Shown: positions 8,865 through 17,844, numbered from the stretch's first letter. The stretch is DNA of 64,000 bases from Firmicutes bacterium HGW-Firmicutes-1 (GCA_002841625.1 PHAG01000001.1:392294-456293); one strand, 5' to 3'. Translations and numbers: made by a program. The notes: generated by a model from the letters alone, not told the origin.

Positions 8865-8876
8865 ATTGACTCTTTA

Positions 8877-9785
8877 TTATATTGCATCTACTTCTTTTCT
8901 TTTAGGAATTGAATCTTGAGCGCCTGGTTTCATAACCGTTAGAGACGCTACTTTGGCAGCAAACTCTAATGCATCAGGTACCTCAGCTCCTTCTAACAGT
9001 CTTACAATAAATGCACCCGTAAAACTATCACCGGCACATGTAGTATCTACTGCTTTAACTTTAAATGCAGTCTGAAAGTATACCTTTTTACCATCGCTAT
9101 AATAAGCTCCATTAGCTCCTACTGTGCATATAACTTGAGCAACACCTTTATCATGTAAAATATTAGCTGCTTTGATAAAACTCTCTTTATCTAATACTTC
9201 TATCCCCGTTAAATGCTTCATTTCACTTTCATTTGGATTTAATATGTCTACAAGCGCTAATAATTCATCTGAAATACCTTCTGGGGGTATTGGTGCAGGA
9301 TTTAGTACATTTAATATATTATACTTTTTCCCCAACAACATAAATTCCTTTACAGTTTCTAATGAAATTTCTAATTGTGTTAAAAGCACACAGGCTCCTG
9401 AGATTAATTCCTCACTCTCTTTCACTAGCTCAGGTGAAACCACCATATTAGCAGAAGGTATCACAACTATATTATTTTCACCGCTATCTTCGATCATGAT
9501 ATGAGCGGTACCAGTTGTTTGGTCAACTCTTTTTACTGTTTCAGCGTTAACACCCTTCTCTTTTAATGCTTCATAAATTTCGTCACCATACATATCTTTA
9601 CCAAGACAACCAATCATATAGGTAGTTACTCCAAGATTTGTAAGGGCTACTGCCTGATTTCCACCTTTTCCACCTATACTTGTTGAAAAGTCATAACCTA
9701 GAATTGTTTCACCATGAGCAGGTATGCGTGGTCCCCTACATACAAAATCCATGTTTAGACTGCCACAAACAACAACATATTCCAC
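8877..9785 (-). CDS. rbsK: PfkB-family sugar kinase, ribokinase-like
   Basis: It phosphorylates the sugar imported by the adjacent ABC transporter, probably ribose to ribose 5-phosphate. The family's N-terminal signature is GGKGGNQAVA and the C-terminal one is DTTCAGDSFTG, with the catalytic Asp in AGDS. CGSLNMDFV at the start is typical. The GTG at 9785 was chosen because AGGAG lies eight bases upstream; an ATG six codons earlier has no ribosome site. It is the last gene of the rbsB-A-C-K unit, and a terminator follows. A second PfkB kinase lies at 14987-15895, so the two may act on different substrates. Confidence 0.88.
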   Translation of the reverse strand: MEYVVVCGSLNMDFVCRGPRIPAHGETILGYDFSTSIGGKGGNQAVALTNLGVTTYMIGCLGKDMYGDEIYEALKEKGVNAETVKRVDQTTGTAHIMIEDSGENNIVVIPSANMVVSPELVKESEELISGACVLLTQLEISLETVKEFMLLGKKYNILNVLNPAPIPPEGISDELLALVDILNPNESEMKHLTGIEVLDKESFIKAANILHDKGVAQVICTVGANGAYYSDGKKVYFQTAFKVKAVDTTCAGDSFTGAFIVRLLEGAEVPDALEFAAKVASLTVMKPGAQDSIPKRKEVDAI

Positions 9786-9816
9786 TTTATCATCTCCTGA
9801 CATTTGTAATTATATA

Positions 9817-10809
9817 TTATAGGCCGGCTACTCCTTGCGTATCAGAAAGCCCCTTTTTCTTAAATATTTTAGTAAAATTATCTTGTATAACTTCAATATA
9901 TGCTGCAATAATAATTACAACACCAGTTGCAACATACTGCCAAAAGGTTGCTACGTTTGATACAATAAGACCATTTCTAAGGCCTGCAAATAGTATAGCA
10001 CCAAGTAATGTACCAATGATTGTACCTCTCCCCCCAGCCATACTCGTACCTCCAATTGCAATAGCTGCAATTGCATTCAATTCATAGCCCTGTCCTGTTG
10101 TTGGATCTCCAGTACCAAGTCGAGCAACTTGTATCATTGCTGCTATTCCTGTTCCGATCATCGCAATCGCATAAATTTTAACTTTCACAGAACTAATTTT
10201 AATACCTGAAAGTCTAGCTGCTTCTTCGTTACCTCCGATTGCATATATATATGTCCCTAGTTTGAGTTTGGACATTATGACATACATAAAAAAAGCAAAC
10301 GCTATAAATAATATTGTCGATGTATCTATTATGTTTAAAAAATCTCCATTTATTAAGCCCCGATATCCAATAGGAACATTGAGAACTGGATATCCATCAG
10401 ATAACAAGTATGCTAAACCTCGATAAACGGACATTGTCCCCAAGGTAGCAATAAATGGTTGTAGTTTTAAATTTGAGACCAACAAGCCATTGAATAAACC
10501 TAAAGTAATGCTTATGATTAATGCGAGGAAAATTGCAATGATTGGCGACATTCCACCTACTGCAGCTTTAGAGATCAGAACACATATAAGAGCAAGTGCA
10601 GATCCAACTGAAAGATCTATTCCTCCTGATATAATAACAGCAGTCATTCCAAGTGCCATTAAACCATATATAATGGATTGCTCAAAAATATCTTTCATAT
10701 TATCAGCTGATAAATATATAGGCTCTTTTATTCCAAAAACAACTCCCATAATAGCAATCGCAATCACAATGCTAAGCTCTCGCGAATTTCGTTTAATAAA
10801 CTTCTTCAT
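9817..10809 (-). CDS. rbsC: Sugar ABC transporter permease, RbsC type
   Basis: This 330-aa integral membrane protein has eight to ten hydrophobic segments and the conserved stretches GGIDLSVGS, LQPFIATLGTMSVYRGLAYLLSDG and ELNAIAAIAIGGTSMAGGRGT, all typical of RbsC-type permeases. It forms the channel for the substrate delivered by the binding protein and is driven by the RbsA-like ATPase. The start lies one base after the rbsA stop, so the two genes are translationally coupled. The substrate (ribose, another pentose or a nucleoside) cannot be read from the sequence. Confidence 0.92.
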   Translation of the reverse strand: MKKFIKRNSRELSIVIAIAIMGVVFGIKEPIYLSADNMKDIFEQSIIYGLMALGMTAVIISGGIDLSVGSALALICVLISKAAVGGMSPIIAIFLALIISITLGLFNGLLVSNLKLQPFIATLGTMSVYRGLAYLLSDGYPVLNVPIGYRGLINGDFLNIIDTSTILFIAFAFFMYVIMSKLKLGTYIYAIGGNEEAARLSGIKISSVKVKIYAIAMIGTGIAAMIQVARLGTGDPTTGQGYELNAIAAIAIGGTSMAGGRGTIIGTLLGAILFAGLRNGLIVSNVATFWQYVATGVVIIIAAYIEVIQDNFTKIFKKKGLSDTQGVAGL

Positions 10810-10810
10810 T

Positions 10811-12310
10811 CTAATTCCCTCCTATTGCATCTGATAATATGCCTTTTTCTGAGAAATCACTTTTATCAAGTTCTCCAACCATTCTACCTTCATTCATTAC
10901 TATAATTTTATCACTCATCCCCATAACTTCAGTTAACTCAGAGGAAACTAATATAATTGACTTTCCTTTTTCAATCATATCTTCCATTAATTTATATATT
11001 TCAGTTTTTGCACCTACATCAATTCCTTTAGTTGGTTCATCTAAGATGATAATTTCCGCATCAGTTGAAAGCCACTTTGCCAATATAACCTTTTGTGCAT
11101 TACCGCCTGAGAGATTGTTTGTATAAAAATCCGGATCATTCGGATAAAGACCCACATAACTTCCTTGATGAACTGAATTTTCATTTTTGAGCTTCTTGCT
11201 TACTATCCCTCGTTCCATATATTTAGATAAAGATGCCAGAGCTATATTATTTGAATTACTAAATTCTTTAATAAACCCTTCCTCTTTACGATTTTCTGAA
11301 ACAAACGCAAAACCATTTCCAATAGCTTCATTCGGGGTTTTGTTGTTTATCAGTTCATTACCACGATAAATCTTTCCTTCGAACCTTTTGTCTGCTCCAA
11401 ATATTGTTCGCATAACTTCAGTTCTCTGAGCTCCAACTAACCCAAAAAAGCCTAGTATTTCAGATTGCTTTAAATCAAAGCTAATATTCTGAAAAGTTTC
11501 ACCTGATAAATTTTCGACCTTAAGCACTGTTTTATCTTGCTTTACACAACTTGGTTTCGTACGTTTCGCAAACATAGATACGTCTCGACCCACCATGCTT
11601 TTGATTAACTCTTCTTTACTTGTTTCTTTCATTTCATATGTATTGATATATTTTCCATCTCTTAATATTGTTGCTCTATCACAAATTTTTAACACTTCAT
11701 CTAATTTATGACTTATATACAAAATTGTGATACCTTGATTATTTAAATCTCGCATGATATCAAACAAAATATCTACTTCATTGTTACTTAAAGATGCTGT
11801 TGGTTCATCAAAAGAAATGATTTTAGCATTTGTCCTAAGTGCCCTAGCAATTTGCAACATTTGCTTATGACCCGCACTTAAAGGTCCGATCTTATCCATT
11901 GCTGAAAAATTACATTTTAGTCGTTTCAATATTTCATTTGTTTCCTTTATCATTTCTTTCTTTTTTGCAAACCCAAAACTGCTTAATTCCGATCCTAACA
12001 TAAGGTTTTGCATGACCGTTAATTCAGATACAACATTTATTTCCTGATGTACTTTGCAAATTCCAGCTACTATTCCATCATGAATGCTATGAAATTTTGT
12101 AATTTTACCGTCTATATAAATATTACCATTGGAAGGCTGATGAACACCGTGCAATAAATTTAACAAAGTTGATTTTCCTGCACCATTCTCACCCATGATT
12201 GCGTGAATTTCACCTTTTTTGATTCCAAAGGAAACATCATTCACAGCTCTTTGTCCAGCAAAAGTCTTGGTTATATTTTCAAACCTAATATAGTTATCAT
12301 TATGATTCAT
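10811..12310 (-). CDS. rbsA: Sugar ABC transporter ATP-binding protein, RbsA type (two NBDs)
   Basis: This duplicated ATPase of about 499 aa powers the importer. The N-terminal half has Walker A GENGAGKST, signature LSAGHKQMLQIARAL and Walker B IISFDEPTASL. The C-terminal half has a degenerate Walker A (GLVGAQRTEV), signature LSGGNAQKVILAKWL and IIILDEPTKGID, as usual in RbsA/MglA proteins. The ATG at 12310 is preferred over a GTG four codons earlier because the ribosome site AGGGGTGGT lies just upstream of it. It follows rbsB after a 98-base gap containing a strong hairpin. Confidence 0.92.
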   Translation of the reverse strand: MNHNDNYIRFENITKTFAGQRAVNDVSFGIKKGEIHAIMGENGAGKSTLLNLLHGVHQPSNGNIYIDGKITKFHSIHDGIVAGICKVHQEINVVSELTVMQNLMLGSELSSFGFAKKKEMIKETNEILKRLKCNFSAMDKIGPLSAGHKQMLQIARALRTNAKIISFDEPTASLSNNEVDILFDIMRDLNNQGITILYISHKLDEVLKICDRATILRDGKYINTYEMKETSKEELIKSMVGRDVSMFAKRTKPSCVKQDKTVLKVENLSGETFQNISFDLKQSEILGFFGLVGAQRTEVMRTIFGADKRFEGKIYRGNELINNKTPNEAIGNGFAFVSENRKEEGFIKEFSNSNNIALASLSKYMERGIVSKKLKNENSVHQGSYVGLYPNDPDFYTNNLSGGNAQKVILAKWLSTDAEIIILDEPTKGIDVGAKTEIYKLMEDMIEKGKSIILVSSELTEVMGMSDKIIVMNEGRMVGELDKSDFSEKGILSDAIGGN

Positions 12311-12354
12311 TTTGGCTACCACCCCTGCTTAATCATTCATTCATAAATGCAATT

Positions 12355-12395
12355 TATATTTGAGATTACGACTGGCTTAGCCGTAATCTCAAATA
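12355..12395 (-). promoter_or_regulatory. Intercistronic stem-loop between rbsB and rbsA
   Basis: Arms of 15 bp pair perfectly (12355-12369 with 12381-12395; core TTTGAGATTACG / CGTAATCTCAAA) around an 11-base loop. No strong T-run follows on the minus strand. It more likely stabilises the rbsB mRNA or only partly terminates, giving more binding protein than ATPase, as in other binding-protein transporters. Confidence 0.65.
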
Positions 12396-12408
12396 TTAGT
12401 TATTTAAT

Positions 12409-13566
12409 TTACTCTTCGAACTTAGGTCCATCCCATCCAACTGAATTCATAATTTCTAAAGCATCTGTTGATACATTCTTACTGTCAACAACAACTTGAG
12501 GTGAATAGATAACTTTTGGCACATCTTGACCCATAAGTTTTCTAATTAACATTTCTGTAGAAATTTGAGCCATATAATATGGGAAAGAGTCAACAGTAGC
12601 AGTAAGTTCACCATTTGCAATAGAATCTTTTGCTTCTGATGTTCCATCAGTTCCAACAATAACTATTGATCCAATCTTATCAACTGCTCGAACGGCTTCT
12701 AACGCACCCATTGCCATCGTATCATTGTTTGCATATACACCTTTTAAGTTTGGATATTGTTTTAACCAAATATCCATAGTGTCTTTTGCTTTCATACGAT
12801 CCCAGTCTGCATTTTGAACTGCAACTACCTTAACATCAGGATTGTTGTCTTCAAACCACTTCTTAAATCCTTCAGTTCTTGTGATTGCTGGTGATGCCTT
12901 AGGTAAACCTTGTATAATTGCAACTTCCCCTTTACCTCCAATAGCTTCATTGATATATTCTGCTGCAAGTTGTCCTGCTTGATAATGCCAAGCTCCAACT
13001 GTGCTTTCAACTTGTGGCATAAATGCGTCCATAGAAACAACCATTTCAATACCTTTTTCATTTGCTTCTTCAGCTCCTGGAACTAAGTTACCTGCTGAAA
13101 TTGCTGAAACCAATATTCCATCATAAGATTTGTTGATCATGTCACTAAATACTGCAAGTTGTCCTTGCTCGTCAGTTTCACCTTGTGCAGCTCTAACATC
13201 AATTTTGATATCATAACCCATATCTTGAAGTTGAGAAACAACGTGTTCTGCACCTTCTTTTTGCATTCTCCAAAATTCATTTTCAAATGCTTTACATACA
13301 TAACCAAGTTGTAATGCTTTATCAGGCTTAGGTATTGGTCCTAATTTTGCAATCGCGTCTCCATAAGTCATAGCTCCATCATAAAAATCATATCCTTGTT
13401 CAGCAACATCTGCCGCTGGTAAGGCATCTACTGACTTTTCTGTTTCTCCTTGTTCAACATTTGCTTCTTCTACTTTATCCCCTGTAGTTGTTTCACTTTT
13501 TGTACACCCCGCAAAAACTGTTACAAGTAACATCATTGCCATAAAAATAGATAGTATTTTTTTCAT
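12409..13566 (-). CDS. rbsB: Sugar-binding lipoprotein of ABC importer, RbsB type
   Basis: This extracellular substrate-binding protein of about 385 aa is anchored as a lipoprotein: MKK, a hydrophobic stretch, then lipobox VFAGC. A periplasmic-binding-protein (Peripla_BP_4) fold follows, with phrases such as KSYDGILVSAISAGNLVPGA, GGKGEVAIIQGLPKASPAITRTEGFK and VYANNDTMAMGALEAV. The ATG at 13566 (MKKILSIF) is preferred over the ATG at 13575, which touches GAGGAGG. It is the first gene of the rbsB-A-C-K unit. Substrate unknown; the two PfkB kinases point to a pentose, hexose or nucleoside. Confidence 0.9.
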   Translation of the reverse strand: MKKILSIFMAMMLLVTVFAGCTKSETTTGDKVEEANVEQGETEKSVDALPAADVAEQGYDFYDGAMTYGDAIAKLGPIPKPDKALQLGYVCKAFENEFWRMQKEGAEHVVSQLQDMGYDIKIDVRAAQGETDEQGQLAVFSDMINKSYDGILVSAISAGNLVPGAEEANEKGIEMVVSMDAFMPQVESTVGAWHYQAGQLAAEYINEAIGGKGEVAIIQGLPKASPAITRTEGFKKWFEDNNPDVKVVAVQNADWDRMKAKDTMDIWLKQYPNLKGVYANNDTMAMGALEAVRAVDKIGSIVIVGTDGTSEAKDSIANGELTATVDSFPYYMAQISTEMLIRKLMGQDVPKVIYSPQVVVDSKNVSTDALEIMNSVGWDGPKFEE

Positions 13567-13655
13567 AAGATCCATATCCTCCTCTTAGTTTGGGTTTTGT
13601 GAAAAACTATTTTCGTTTTCAAACAACCCCTTGATTGAATTGATTTATGTCAAAC

Positions 13656-13680
13656 TCTTGTTTACACAGCAGAAACAAGA
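13656..13680 (-). promoter_or_regulatory. Inverted repeat in rbsB leader (possible operator)
   Basis: TCTTGTTT (13656-13663) and AAACAAGA (13673-13680) are perfect inverted repeats with a nine-base gap. They lie between the likely transcription start and the rbsB start codon, so they could be a repressor or catabolite-control site, or an RNA hairpin. Confidence 0.4.
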
Positions 13681-13709
13681 TGAACGACCCAGTTTGATTG
13701 CTCAAAGTA

Positions 13710-13744
13710 ATTTTAACAAGTCTAACACTTCAAAACAATGTTAC
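13710..13744 (-). promoter_or_regulatory. Predicted sigma-A promoter of rbsB operon with GTAACATTG motif
   Basis: On the minus strand TTGTTT (13733-13738) and TAAAAT (13710-13715) are separated by 17 bp. The 9-mer GTAACATTG (13736-13744) overlaps the first three bases of the -35 box, exactly as in the promoter of the second PfkB kinase. A shared activator site is likely. The 330-bp gap 13567-13896 otherwise holds the leader repeat and the regulator gene's terminator. Confidence 0.5.
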
Positions 13745-13833
13745 CAATGACATAATATAATCAAGAAATAATTGTTTTTTTTGTTATATCAGTTCCTACA
13801 TACAAGATTGCCTTTTAATGAAAAAGAGATTCA

Positions 13834-13868
13834 AACAAAAAAAGTAGAACTCCATCGAATTCCACTTT
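13834..13868 (-). terminator. Rho-independent terminator after the regulator gene
   Basis: On the minus strand AAAGTGGAA pairs with TTCTACTTT (one G-U) around a 10-base loop and runs into TTTTTTTG. It separates the kinase-regulator unit from the rbs operon. Confidence 0.85.
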
Positions 13869-13896
13869 AATCATTATATGAGGTTCAAATATTCAC

Positions 13897-14997
13897 TTAA
13901 TCTCTTAGATAGTAGAAAGTTAAAGCTGTATATAATTTAAATAATTGTTTCAAATCTCTTGGGTTATAACCTGTTTTATCTCTAATTTTGTTCAGTCTAT
14001 ATTGCAAAGTATTTTTGTGAATGAATAATAACTTACTCGTTTGATTTATTGAACCATTGTTATTCATATATACTTCCAAAAGCTCACTAATTTCATCCAT
14101 TTCTTTACGAGATAAATTGCCAAATATATTCTTAATAAAGCTATTGCTTATTTGAGGCGTAATGCCAAAAAAAACCAGTTCCAAAGCATAATCTTCAAAA
14201 TCAAAAATCCCATCTGAGGACTTAATTGCAGGTATTTGTAATAACTTTAAGGATTGATAATATGCCATTTTCACATCACCCACATATACAATTCTATTCG
14301 ATATTCCAATTGTTATGGGTGTAAATAATTTTTTATCAAGGTAGTCTTTAATTGTTTTCAGTCTTTTTTTAATACTTAATGTTTCATCATCAGATAAAAG
14401 AATAATGATATTCGTTTCATATATGCCTACTAAATCATTTGACTTCAAGCAACTTTCTATACAATCTACAATATCCTCATATGTCATAAGTCTTTTATCC
14501 GAATATGGAATCTCAACAATAGATAAGACCTTAAAGGACTCGATGTCATATCCTAATAATTTGGCTTTAGAAGCTACAGAATGATGATCTATTGTATCTG
14601 AAAACAATTCATTCATTAAAAATCGATTATTTTCTCTGCTTTTGATTTTACGCTCATAATGAATAGATTCTCTTAATAGAATTTCTGTAACTTTAACTAT
14701 AATTTCTCCATATTGACTTACATTTTCGAAATCACCTGACAATCCAATTATGGCAACTAACTCGTCATCAAGGTTAACAGGTATAACGATACACTTATGA
14801 TTCAAATTTTCTTCATTCACGACTAGGATTTTGTTGTCTCTTACAACAGCTTTCCCATACTGTATGTATTTATCATCTATAATCACTTTATTACTGGCTA
14901 AAGCGAGCCCATCTGAGTCTAAGATAAATATATCGTTGTAGATTAGTCCTTTTAAATTATTAACGATATTAATCGCTTGTCCTTGATTAATCTTCAT
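13897..14997 (-). CDS. CdaR/PucR-type transcriptional regulator
   Basis: This 366-aa regulator has an N-terminal putative sugar-diacid-recognition-like domain (about 1-125: INIVNNLKGLIYNDIFILDSDGLALAS...), a middle GGDEF-like/CdaR region, and a C-terminal PucR-type helix-turn-helix (INQTSKLLFIHKNTLQYRLNKI). It probably senses the imported sugar or its phosphate and activates the two adjacent promoters. The ATG at 14997 has AAAGGA upstream; an upstream TTG at 15018 lacks a site. It overlaps the kinase gene by 11 bases, so kinase and regulator are made together. Confidence 0.85.
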   Translation of the reverse strand: MKINQGQAINIVNNLKGLIYNDIFILDSDGLALASNKVIIDDKYIQYGKAVVRDNKILVVNEENLNHKCIVIPVNLDDELVAIIGLSGDFENVSQYGEIIVKVTEILLRESIHYERKIKSRENNRFLMNELFSDTIDHHSVASKAKLLGYDIESFKVLSIVEIPYSDKRLMTYEDIVDCIESCLKSNDLVGIYETNIIILLSDDETLSIKKRLKTIKDYLDKKLFTPITIGISNRIVYVGDVKMAYYQSLKLLQIPAIKSSDGIFDFEDYALELVFFGITPQISNSFIKNIFGNLSRKEMDEISELLEVYMNNNGSINQTSKLLFIHKNTLQYRLNKIRDKTGYNPRDLKQLFKLYTALTFYYLRD

Positions 14998-15895
14998 AAA
15001 AATCGTTTCCTTTTTCAATAAAAGAAAGTACTTCCTCTAATGCAGGAATAGAATTGGATGCACCCATTTTTGTTGCCGTTAATGCTGCGGCTCTAGAGCT
15101 TAAATCAAGAATCATTGTCATGTCATTATACTTAGTTATGCCCGCTACAAAATAGCCAACAAAGGCATCACCTATTGCTGTAGTATCCACTTCATCCACT
15201 TTATAGGCCAAATATTTATATTCTTTGCTATCTTTTGAATAGTAAATGCCACCTTTACACCCTAAAGTCAGTAATAAATTAATCCCTTTTTGTCTTAGAA
15301 TTTCTATAGCCTCATTTAAATTGTTTGTTCTGGCACATTGATAAAGCTCGGATTCATTCACAATCAAAGTATCAATTTTTGATAAATCATATTCTAATAT
15401 CTTTGCATTTGCTGGTGCTGGATTCAAAATAATGACTAACCCTTTTTCATAGGCAACATCAATTATATAACCAACATTATTGATTTCATTTTGTAGTAGT
15501 AACACATCACCTGCTTGAAATTCTTTAAGTACTTTGTCGATAAATTCAATATCATTGTTATGATTACTACCGCCATGAACAATAATTGTATGCTCCGCAT
15601 TATCTGCCACCTGAATAACAGCATGCCCCGTTTTGCAACTACTTCTTTTAATAAAATCAGTATTTATACCATGCTCTAGTAGTGTATACATAAGAATTTC
15701 ACCATTCATTCCGATATTTCCTGCATGATAAACTTCTGACACTCCTGCTTTACTTAAAGCCACGCTTTGGTTAAGCCCTTTTCCACCAGAAAACACTTTA
15801 TATCCTTTGCTATCAATCGTGTTACCCGATAATACCAATCGGTCTACTCGATAGACATTGTCAATATTCAATGAGCCAAAATTTATTATTTTCAT
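14987..15895 (-). CDS. Second PfkB-family carbohydrate kinase
   Basis: This 302-aa ribokinase-like enzyme has GSLNIDNVYRVD, the N-terminal signature GGKGLNQSVALSKAG and a C-terminal VDTTAIGDAFVGYFVAG with the catalytic Asp in GDAF. In the DTTxAGDxF signature the Ala is Ile here. The ATG at 15895 was chosen for GGAG five to nine bases upstream; the open frame extends further without a ribosome site. It is co-transcribed with the CdaR/PucR-type regulator. It differs clearly from the kinase at 8877-9785, so the substrate may differ too. Confidence 0.88.
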   Translation of the reverse strand: MKIINFGSLNIDNVYRVDRLVLSGNTIDSKGYKVFSGGKGLNQSVALSKAGVSEVYHAGNIGMNGEILMYTLLEHGINTDFIKRSSCKTGHAVIQVADNAEHTIIVHGGSNHNNDIEFIDKVLKEFQAGDVLLLQNEINNVGYIIDVAYEKGLVIILNPAPANAKILEYDLSKIDTLIVNESELYQCARTNNLNEAIEILRQKGINLLLTLGCKGGIYYSKDSKEYKYLAYKVDEVDTTAIGDAFVGYFVAGITKYNDMTMILDLSSRAAALTATKMGASNSIPALEEVLSFIEKGNDFYED

Positions 15896-15990
15896 ATTTT
15901 CTCCATATACCTCTATATTTCTTCTGTTAGATTTCCAAACAAAACGGTGTCTACTCTGCAAAACAGTATTCACATGTTCTACTGAATTCT

Positions 15991-16025
15991 ATTTTAGTTT
16001 GTTAAGCAATGGATATCAATGTTAC
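15991..16025 (-). promoter_or_regulatory. Predicted sigma-A promoter of kinase-regulator operon with GTAACATTG motif
   Basis: On the minus strand TTGATA (16014-16019), a 17-bp spacer and TAAAAT (15991-15996) make a good promoter. GTAACATTG (16017-16025) overlaps the -35 box by three bases, the same placement as before rbsB. An inverted GTTAC-GA-GTAAC lies at 16021-16032, and an imperfect palindrome near 16049-16070. Confidence 0.6.
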
Positions 16026-16092
16026 GAGTAACAATGTTTTAGACACAAACAACGATTTCGTTTGTTGTATCAGTGCTCATAATAGGTTTTAT

Positions 16093-16750
16093 TTATGAAA
16101 TCCAATTCTCTTTACTTTGTCTTTTTATGATACATAGTCCAGCGTGTTTAATCTTGTATTGTACGAAGTAAACAGATTTCAAGTAAATCGATAAGCCAAC
16201 TGCCATAACTCCAGACATTAAATCTAAGTCAATCACTTTAGCTAATACTTGAGAAGCAATACCTTGGCGTAAGTCATTATTTCTATCAGGGCATTCTACA
16301 AATCCTAAGAAATTAATACTTGGTTTCCATTTGCCACAGATTTCTACATAGGATACGCCGTATGGTGCATAAAGCTCTACAGTAACTGATGAAGGATTTG
16401 TATCTTCATCGAAAGATGGTGCATCTGAATCTGGTAAATATTCAGCTGAAAAACATCTTTCTCCTAATACTCTACAATTAGGATCTAAGAATTTAGCAAT
16501 AAATTTAACGCATAATCTTGCAAGTCTAACTCTTACACAGTTTGGTCTTCTGGCAATCGTTTCTACCTTTGAACCTTCTTCCTTATCTAAATTAAAATCG
16601 ATATCGATAACCTTTAATTCAACAGCTGTAGCTGTAGGAAAATCATCAATAATTTCATCAGGAATAGTAATTTCTCTACAAAGATTTATACCACATTCGT
16701 CGAAAACTACGGGTGCAATAATTGGTAAGAATTTAGGTTCACCGAGGGGT
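16093..16750 (-). pseudogene. 3' part of a Cys-rich gene interrupted by a 4.46-kb element
   Basis: From the repeat at 16734-16750 this frame reads PLGEP then KFLPIIAPVVFDECGINLC and continues for about 213 codons to the stop. The open frame extends upstream to 16830, but that part belongs to the element and has no ribosome site. The 5' part of the gene lies at 21194-21335 and ends in the same PLGEP, in the same frame, so deleting 4460 bp gives an intact 260-codon gene. The protein has scattered Cys residues and a beta-rich look. I do not recognise the family, but a spore-coat-type protein fits the promoter and the element. Confidence 0.82.
16734..16750. repeat. Attachment-site repeat, copy 1 of a 17-bp direct repeat
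   Basis: TAGGTTCACCGAGGGGT is identical to 21194-21210. The flanking sequence diverges immediately on both sides, as expected for attL/attR of a serine integrase. It encodes PLGEP in the interrupted gene. Confidence 0.85.
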
Positions 16751-16771
16751 AAACGGGGCAAATGTACCTTT

Positions 16772-17473
16772 CTATTTAAAATGTTTCTTATAGTTCCATG
16801 CAACCGAATCTCTCGTAATTTCTTTACCATGTGAGGGTAAAAATATTTTACATTTAGTTTTATGTAATCTTTCCCAGGTTACTTTGAGTAAATCCGCTCT
16901 ATTTGCAAACGGAGGATAAATATTTCCGTTTATTTTTCGTACCATCGTATCCCCAACAATAGCAATATTATTCTCAACTATAATGCTAATAGATCCTTCT
17001 GTATGACCTGGTGTACTAATAATAAAAGCATCTATACCAAATTCCTTTAGACTGAATTTATCATTTATTCTCAATGCAGACTGACACGCTTCAAATCTTT
17101 GAAAAGTAATTTCTCTTCTTCCCAAAAAATCTGTTGATACTTTAGTCAATTTTGTTGTCCCCTTAGGTATACTACAAAAACCTTGCTCTAAATAATAGGA
17201 TTCTTTTTCTGAAACTATAACAGGGCAATGAAACTGTTTTCTCAATTGTTCCACATTTGCAACATGGTCCGTATGAACATGTGTAAGAACGATTGCATTT
17301 AGCTTAGGTATTTTTAGCAAAGATAAACTTTTAAGCAGAATTCTTTTTTCCATTTTAATACTAGTATCAACGAGAACATGGTTGTCCCCATTACTGATTA
17401 TATAACAATTACACCTTAAGCACTTCAATCGATGTATTTTATTTTGCTTCGTATTTGTAATCCAAGACTTCAT
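16772..17473 (-). CDS. Metallo-beta-lactamase-fold hydrolase (element cargo)
   Basis: This 233-aa protein has the metal motif HVHTDH (His65, His67, Asp69, His70), a later STPGHTEGS with the next His, and VGDTM and PSHGKE near the end, so both metal sites look complete. Such enzymes hydrolyse esters, lactones, phosphodiesters or glyoxalase-type thioesters; the substrate is unknown. The start follows GAGGGG with an eight-base gap. Its stop lies 22 bp inside the element's repeat. Confidence 0.85.
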   Translation of the reverse strand: MKSWITNTKQNKIHRLKCLRCNCYIISNGDNHVLVDTSIKMEKRILLKSLSLLKIPKLNAIVLTHVHTDHVANVEQLRKQFHCPVIVSEKESYYLEQGFCSIPKGTTKLTKVSTDFLGRREITFQRFEACQSALRINDKFSLKEFGIDAFIISTPGHTEGSISIIVENNIAIVGDTMVRKINGNIYPPFANRADLLKVTWERLHKTKCKIFLPSHGKEITRDSVAWNYKKHFK

Positions 17474-17521
17474 TAGATATTCCCCTCGTGTTTTGTTTGC
17501 GAAAAGACATTATCAATTCAT

Positions 17522-17689
17522 TTACTTACCATTCTTAGCAATATAAATATCTAGTGCTTTAATTCCTCTAAATGCAAGTTTAATAAATAATATAGTACAA
17601 AATAAACCAATTCCGAAAAATACAATATAGAATAAATACATGATTATTATTAATGTGCTTGTTCCACCTGAATTGCTCATTATTTCCAT
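17522..17689 (-). CDS. Small single-helix membrane protein, 55 aa (element cargo)
   Basis: A 55-codon frame follows a very good ribosome site (AAAGGAGAAAAT then ATG). It encodes a short polar start, a hydrophobic helix of about 27 residues (LIIIMYLFYIVFFGIGLFC) and a basic tail (KLAFRGIKALDIYIAKNGK). It is probably a one-pass membrane peptide. I do not recognise it. Confidence 0.65.
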   Translation of the reverse strand: MEIMSNSGGTSTLIIIMYLFYIVFFGIGLFCTILFIKLAFRGIKALDIYIAKNGK

Positions 17690-17844
17690 ATTTTCTCCTT
17701 TCCATTATCTTTTTCTTTTAATAAAGTCATTCCGTTTGTATTATTTATGAAACTCTTCACTATTTGATAATGTTCAGTATCTTGATAATCTATTTTAACA
17801 TACTTATACTCAATAATGTAGATTGTAGCGTTAGGATATGACAT
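17680..17844 (-). CDS. Possible 54-aa ORF upstream of the small membrane protein
   Basis: A frame MSYPNATIYIIEYKYVKIDY... of 54 codons overlaps the next ORF by 10 bases. It has no ribosome site. AAAGGATG lies before another ATG 17 bases upstream that is out of frame and starts with the same ATGTCATAT. A small duplication or frameshift may have separated the start from the body. Low certainty. Confidence 0.35.
   Translation of the reverse strand: MSYPNATIYIIEYKYVKIDYQDTEHYQIVKSFINNTNGMTLLKEKDNGKEKIWK

Noticed and set aside
16751..16830. N-terminal part of the open frame running into the 3' gene fragment
   Set aside because: It lies inside the element beyond the attachment repeat, has no ribosome site and overlaps the end of the metallo-beta-lactamase-fold gene.
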